DNA of 9,238 nucleotides, from contig JAQXFL010000149.1 of NCBI GenBank assembly GCA_029250345.1, forward strand, positions 1-9,238. Reading direction: 5' to 3'. Source of the DNA: Candidatus Poseidoniaceae archaeon (GTDB lineage: Archaea > Thermoplasmatota > Poseidoniia > Poseidoniales > Poseidoniaceae). Position 1 is the first letter of the stretch. Every line of letters begins with the position of its first letter. The notes under the pieces were generated by a model. That model ran no database searches, was not told the origin of the DNA, and was given only the letters and a program-made list of their open reading frames with translations. The translations under genes were made by a program, and so were the position numbers. Below, one piece after another: positions 8,015 through 9,238 of this stretch.

Positions 8015-8677
8015 TCAAATCAGCCCAAGAGCGTCTTCAAGGCGGTTCAATTCAGGACCGGTTGTTTCTGTGCCCGCGACAGCACCGTTGTTGTTCGCAC
8101 AAACGCCTGCACCCACATAGGGTGAGCCAAATGCGACGGTTCCTACCATCGGAGAGACACCAAGTACACTTTCGATTAGAACAACTTCGTCGGGTGTGAC
8201 GTCAGGATGAAGAAGTACACCTTGATCGTTGGTAACGCCGAGACTTCCAACGACATCTTGACCTGCAATGGTCGTAGCAGCAACTTGAACGCCCATGACA
8301 TCAGCCATGATTTCCAAACCGTCGGTAGGAATGCTAGGGGATGCGACTGCACCTTGTTCGTTGACAAGGAGTAAGTTTCCGGCGGTATTGACACCGCCTT
8401 CCATTACGACAACATCGCCAAAAGCGGTCAGCATGTCAATGTCGGATTCGGTCGCAATGTCAGCCACAGCCATTCCACGAGAATTACCAGCGACCAGAGC
8501 TCCGATGAGATTTGAACCACCAATCGAAATGGCATGCATTTCGAGTTGCAATGTGGTTTCAAGAGTGTCGAGAACCAGTTGTGGTAACTCGAGAGGATGT
8601 AGCAATACGTTGCCAACGGTTGCCAAGTGAATTCCTACTTGGTCGCTTCCAAAAATATCAGCTGTGTCTATTGGCAT
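8015..8677 (-). CDS. eif6 (aif6): Translation initiation factor 6 (aIF6), ribosome anti-association factor
   Basis: aIF6 binds the large ribosomal subunit, blocks premature joining with the small subunit and takes part in large-subunit maturation. The 220-residue length is the usual family size. The sequence shows the pseudo-repeats expected of its five-fold pentein fold, each with an N-rich or G-rich turn. Examples are GGSNLIGALVAGNSRGMAV (53-71), NTAGNLLLVNEQGAVASP (96-113), VVGSLGVTNDQGVLLHP (142-158) and YVGAGVCANNNGAVAG (187-202). The start ATG at 8677 is well supported by a GGAGGG Shine-Dalgarno (8684-8689, minus strand). It is followed by purC 51 nt downstream and lies 54 nt beyond the rRNA terminator hairpin. 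The usual archaeal neighbours, ribosomal proteins L39e and L31e, are absent upstream, where the rRNA unit sits instead. Confidence 0.96.
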   Translation of the reverse strand: MPIDTADIFGSDQVGIHLATVGNVLLHPLELPQLVLDTLETTLQLEMHAISIGGSNLIGALVAGNSRGMAVADIATESDIDMLTAFGDVVVMEGGVNTAGNLLLVNEQGAVASPSIPTDGLEIMADVMGVQVAATTIAGQDVVGSLGVTNDQGVLLHPDVTPDEVVLIESVLGVSPMVGTVAFGSPYVGAGVCANNNGAVAGTETTGPELNRLEDALGLI

Positions 8678-8683
8678 GAGGTT

Positions 8684-8689
8684 CCCTCC
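8684..8689 (-). promoter_or_regulatory. Shine-Dalgarno of aIF6
   Basis: The minus strand reads GGAGGGAACCTC directly before ATG 8677. This strong anti-16S match at good spacing fixes the aIF6 start and shows that aIF6 is read from a leadered transcript. No convincing TATA box is seen in the 40 nt between here and the terminator. Confidence 0.8.
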
Positions 8690-8731
8690 AAGCAGTCCGT
8701 GTTGAGTGGTAGTTATGGTTCTATTGAACGC

Positions 8732-8765
8732 AAAAAAGGCCGGCGCTCCAAAGGAGAACCGGCCT
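8732..8765 (-). terminator. Intrinsic-like terminator of the 23S-5S rRNA unit
   Basis: In the rRNA direction (minus strand) the bases form a perfect 7-bp outer stem AGGCCGG/CCGGCCT (8759-8765 with 8737-8743). An inner 4-bp CTCC/GGAG stem (8753-8756 with 8746-8749) closes over a TTT loop. A run of six T residues follows directly. This is the layout of a bacterial rho-independent terminator. Archaeal termination usually needs only T-tracts, so the hairpin may also protect or help process the RNA 3' end. It lies 49 nt past the 5S gene and before aIF6, which suits separating rRNA from mRNA transcription. Confidence 0.75.
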
Positions 8766-8769
8766 AGCG

Positions 8770-8783
8770 CTCACCGAAGTGAG
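8770..8783 (-). other. UUCG-capped hairpin in the 5S 3' trailer
   Basis: The minus strand reads CTCACTTCGGTGAG, a perfect 5-bp stem closed by C(UUCG)G, one of the most stable RNA tetraloops. It lies between the 5S 3' end and the terminator hairpin. It could mark the 5S trailer for processing or be part of a two-hairpin termination structure. The structure is clear; its role is inferred. Confidence 0.55.
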
Positions 8784-8813
8784 ATTTGAGGATAGATTCG
8801 AGGAGAAAGAAGA

Positions 8814-8934
8814 GGGGCACAGTGACTTCCTTTCCCGTGGACTCTCGTACCACAGTATTGGGAGAGACGCAGGCGGGCTTGACTTCTGGGTTCGGAATGA
8901 GACCAGGTAAACACCACCGCTGTGACCGTGCACC
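8814..8934 (-). rRNA. rrf: 5S ribosomal RNA
   Basis: RNA component of the large-subunit central protuberance. The minus strand contains the conserved 5S core CATTCCGAACCCAGAAGTCA followed by AGCCCGCC (loop C and helix III region), preceded by GGTCACAGCGGTG. The ends were set by helix I: 5' GGTGCACGGT pairs with 3' ACTGTGCCCC with a single U-C mismatch, giving 121 nt, the normal 5S size. One extra G-U pair could extend each end by a base. It lies about 109 nt downstream of the 23S 3' end in the same direction, so it is probably processed from one precursor with 23S. Confidence 0.93.
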
Positions 8935-9043
8935 CATCTTCCTTCGAATCGGATCTATGAGTACGACGATAAACGTCGCAATGAAAAATGAATTGGCATG
9001 AACTATTAGACGAAGGGCACTCAAGGTGCGGATACGCATACGG
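8935..9043 (-). other. 23S-5S spacer without tRNA
   Basis: About 109 nt separate the end of 23S from 5S. No tRNA is present. Small inverted repeats are visible: CGACG-ATAAA-CGTCG (8964-8978), GCAC-TCAAG-GTGC (9017-9029) and TGCG-GATA-CGCA (9027-9038). They may form processing stems, although the last two overlap and exclude each other. The partner strand of the 23S flanking processing helix would lie upstream of the window. Confidence 0.6.
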
Positions 9044-9238
9044 AAAAAGATGCTCGAACGTTAGTGATGCTGGACTGAATACGTCGCCGAAGCTTCGTAC
9101 TTACATCCGCATTCTATTAATCTCGTCTTTTACGAGTGTTCTGAGGTGTCTCGTCTTTGGGGTGGCTTCGAGCTTAGATGCTTTCAGCTCTTATCCTTCA
9201 GGGCGTGGCTACCCAGCATTGCCTTGTCAGACAACTGG
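9044..9238 (-). rRNA. rrl: 23S ribosomal RNA, 3' end (partial)
   Basis: The minus strand matches the last 200 or so bases of 23S, immediately after the sarcin-ricin loop. It has CCAGTTGTCTGACAAGGCAA, then TGCTGGGTAGC and GCTGAAAGCATCTAAGC, all highly conserved across bacteria and archaea. Near the 3' end GATGTAAGTACGAAGC and GGCGACGTATTCAGTC have an archaeal style. The sarcin-ricin loop itself is just outside the window. The 3' boundary is estimated from where conserved domain VI sequence ends (around CGAGCATCTTT) and may be wrong by 10 nt or so. The promoter and any linked 16S gene are not in view. Confidence 0.93.

Noticed and set aside
8943..8956. tRNA T-loop-like TTCGAAT in the 23S-5S spacer
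   Set aside because: The stem around the loop is only about 3 bp, and no acceptor stem, D-arm or anticodon arm fits around it on either strand.
8764..9039. Open frames on both strands over the 5S gene and spacer
   Set aside because: The region is accounted for by 5S rRNA with complete helix I pairing; open frames there are incidental.
1..9238. CRISPR array, insertion sequence, prophage or toxin-antitoxin system
   Set aside because: No regularly spaced repeats, transposase or integrase motifs, terminal inverted repeats or small paired toxin-like genes were seen.

Overview
The window looks like chromosomal DNA from an archaeon, most plausibly an uncultivated marine Euryarchaeote of the Marine Group II (Poseidoniales) type. 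It carries an archaeal RNA polymerase subunit Rpo7 (E') and archaeal translation factor aIF6. It also carries the 3' end of a 23S rRNA followed by a 5S rRNA, and a giant secreted, membrane-anchored protein built from beta-propeller, CARDB and Ig-like modules. Archaea is firm because of Rpo7 and aIF6. The finer placement is an inference from gene content and protein style, not a computed phylogeny.

Layout. At the left edge, on the minus strand, is the 5' part of rpo7 (1-323), with a good Shine-Dalgarno and a TATA-like box about 130 nt upstream. A 279-nt divergent intergenic region follows, holding small dyad and tandem repeats. On the plus strand is a 1909-residue surface protein (603-6332). 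It has an N-terminal signal peptide, an FG-GAP/PQQ-like propeller region, a CARDB domain, a series of Ig-like (NEW3-like) domains, one C-terminal transmembrane helix and an acidic cytoplasmic tail. A 232-residue soluble protein of unknown function (6360-7058) follows after 27 nt, probably in the same transcript. It runs convergently into purC (7055-7963, minus), overlapping it by 4 nt.

Upstream of purC on the minus strand is the aIF6 gene (8015-8677). Beyond that is a 23S-5S rRNA unit read in the same direction: 23S 3' end (about 9044-9238), a spacer without tRNA, 5S (8814-8934), a UUCG-capped hairpin, and a GC-rich hairpin with a T-run that looks like an intrinsic terminator (8732-8765).

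Most of the genes are housekeeping: transcription, purine synthesis (SAICAR step), large-subunit maturation and rRNA. The accessory part is the giant surface protein and its unknown partner. I found no mobile element, CRISPR array, toxin-antitoxin pair or defence system. The least understood items are the cytoplasmic tail of the giant protein, the unknown 232-residue gene, the structured region between rpo7 and the giant gene, and the bacterial-looking terminator behind the rRNA.
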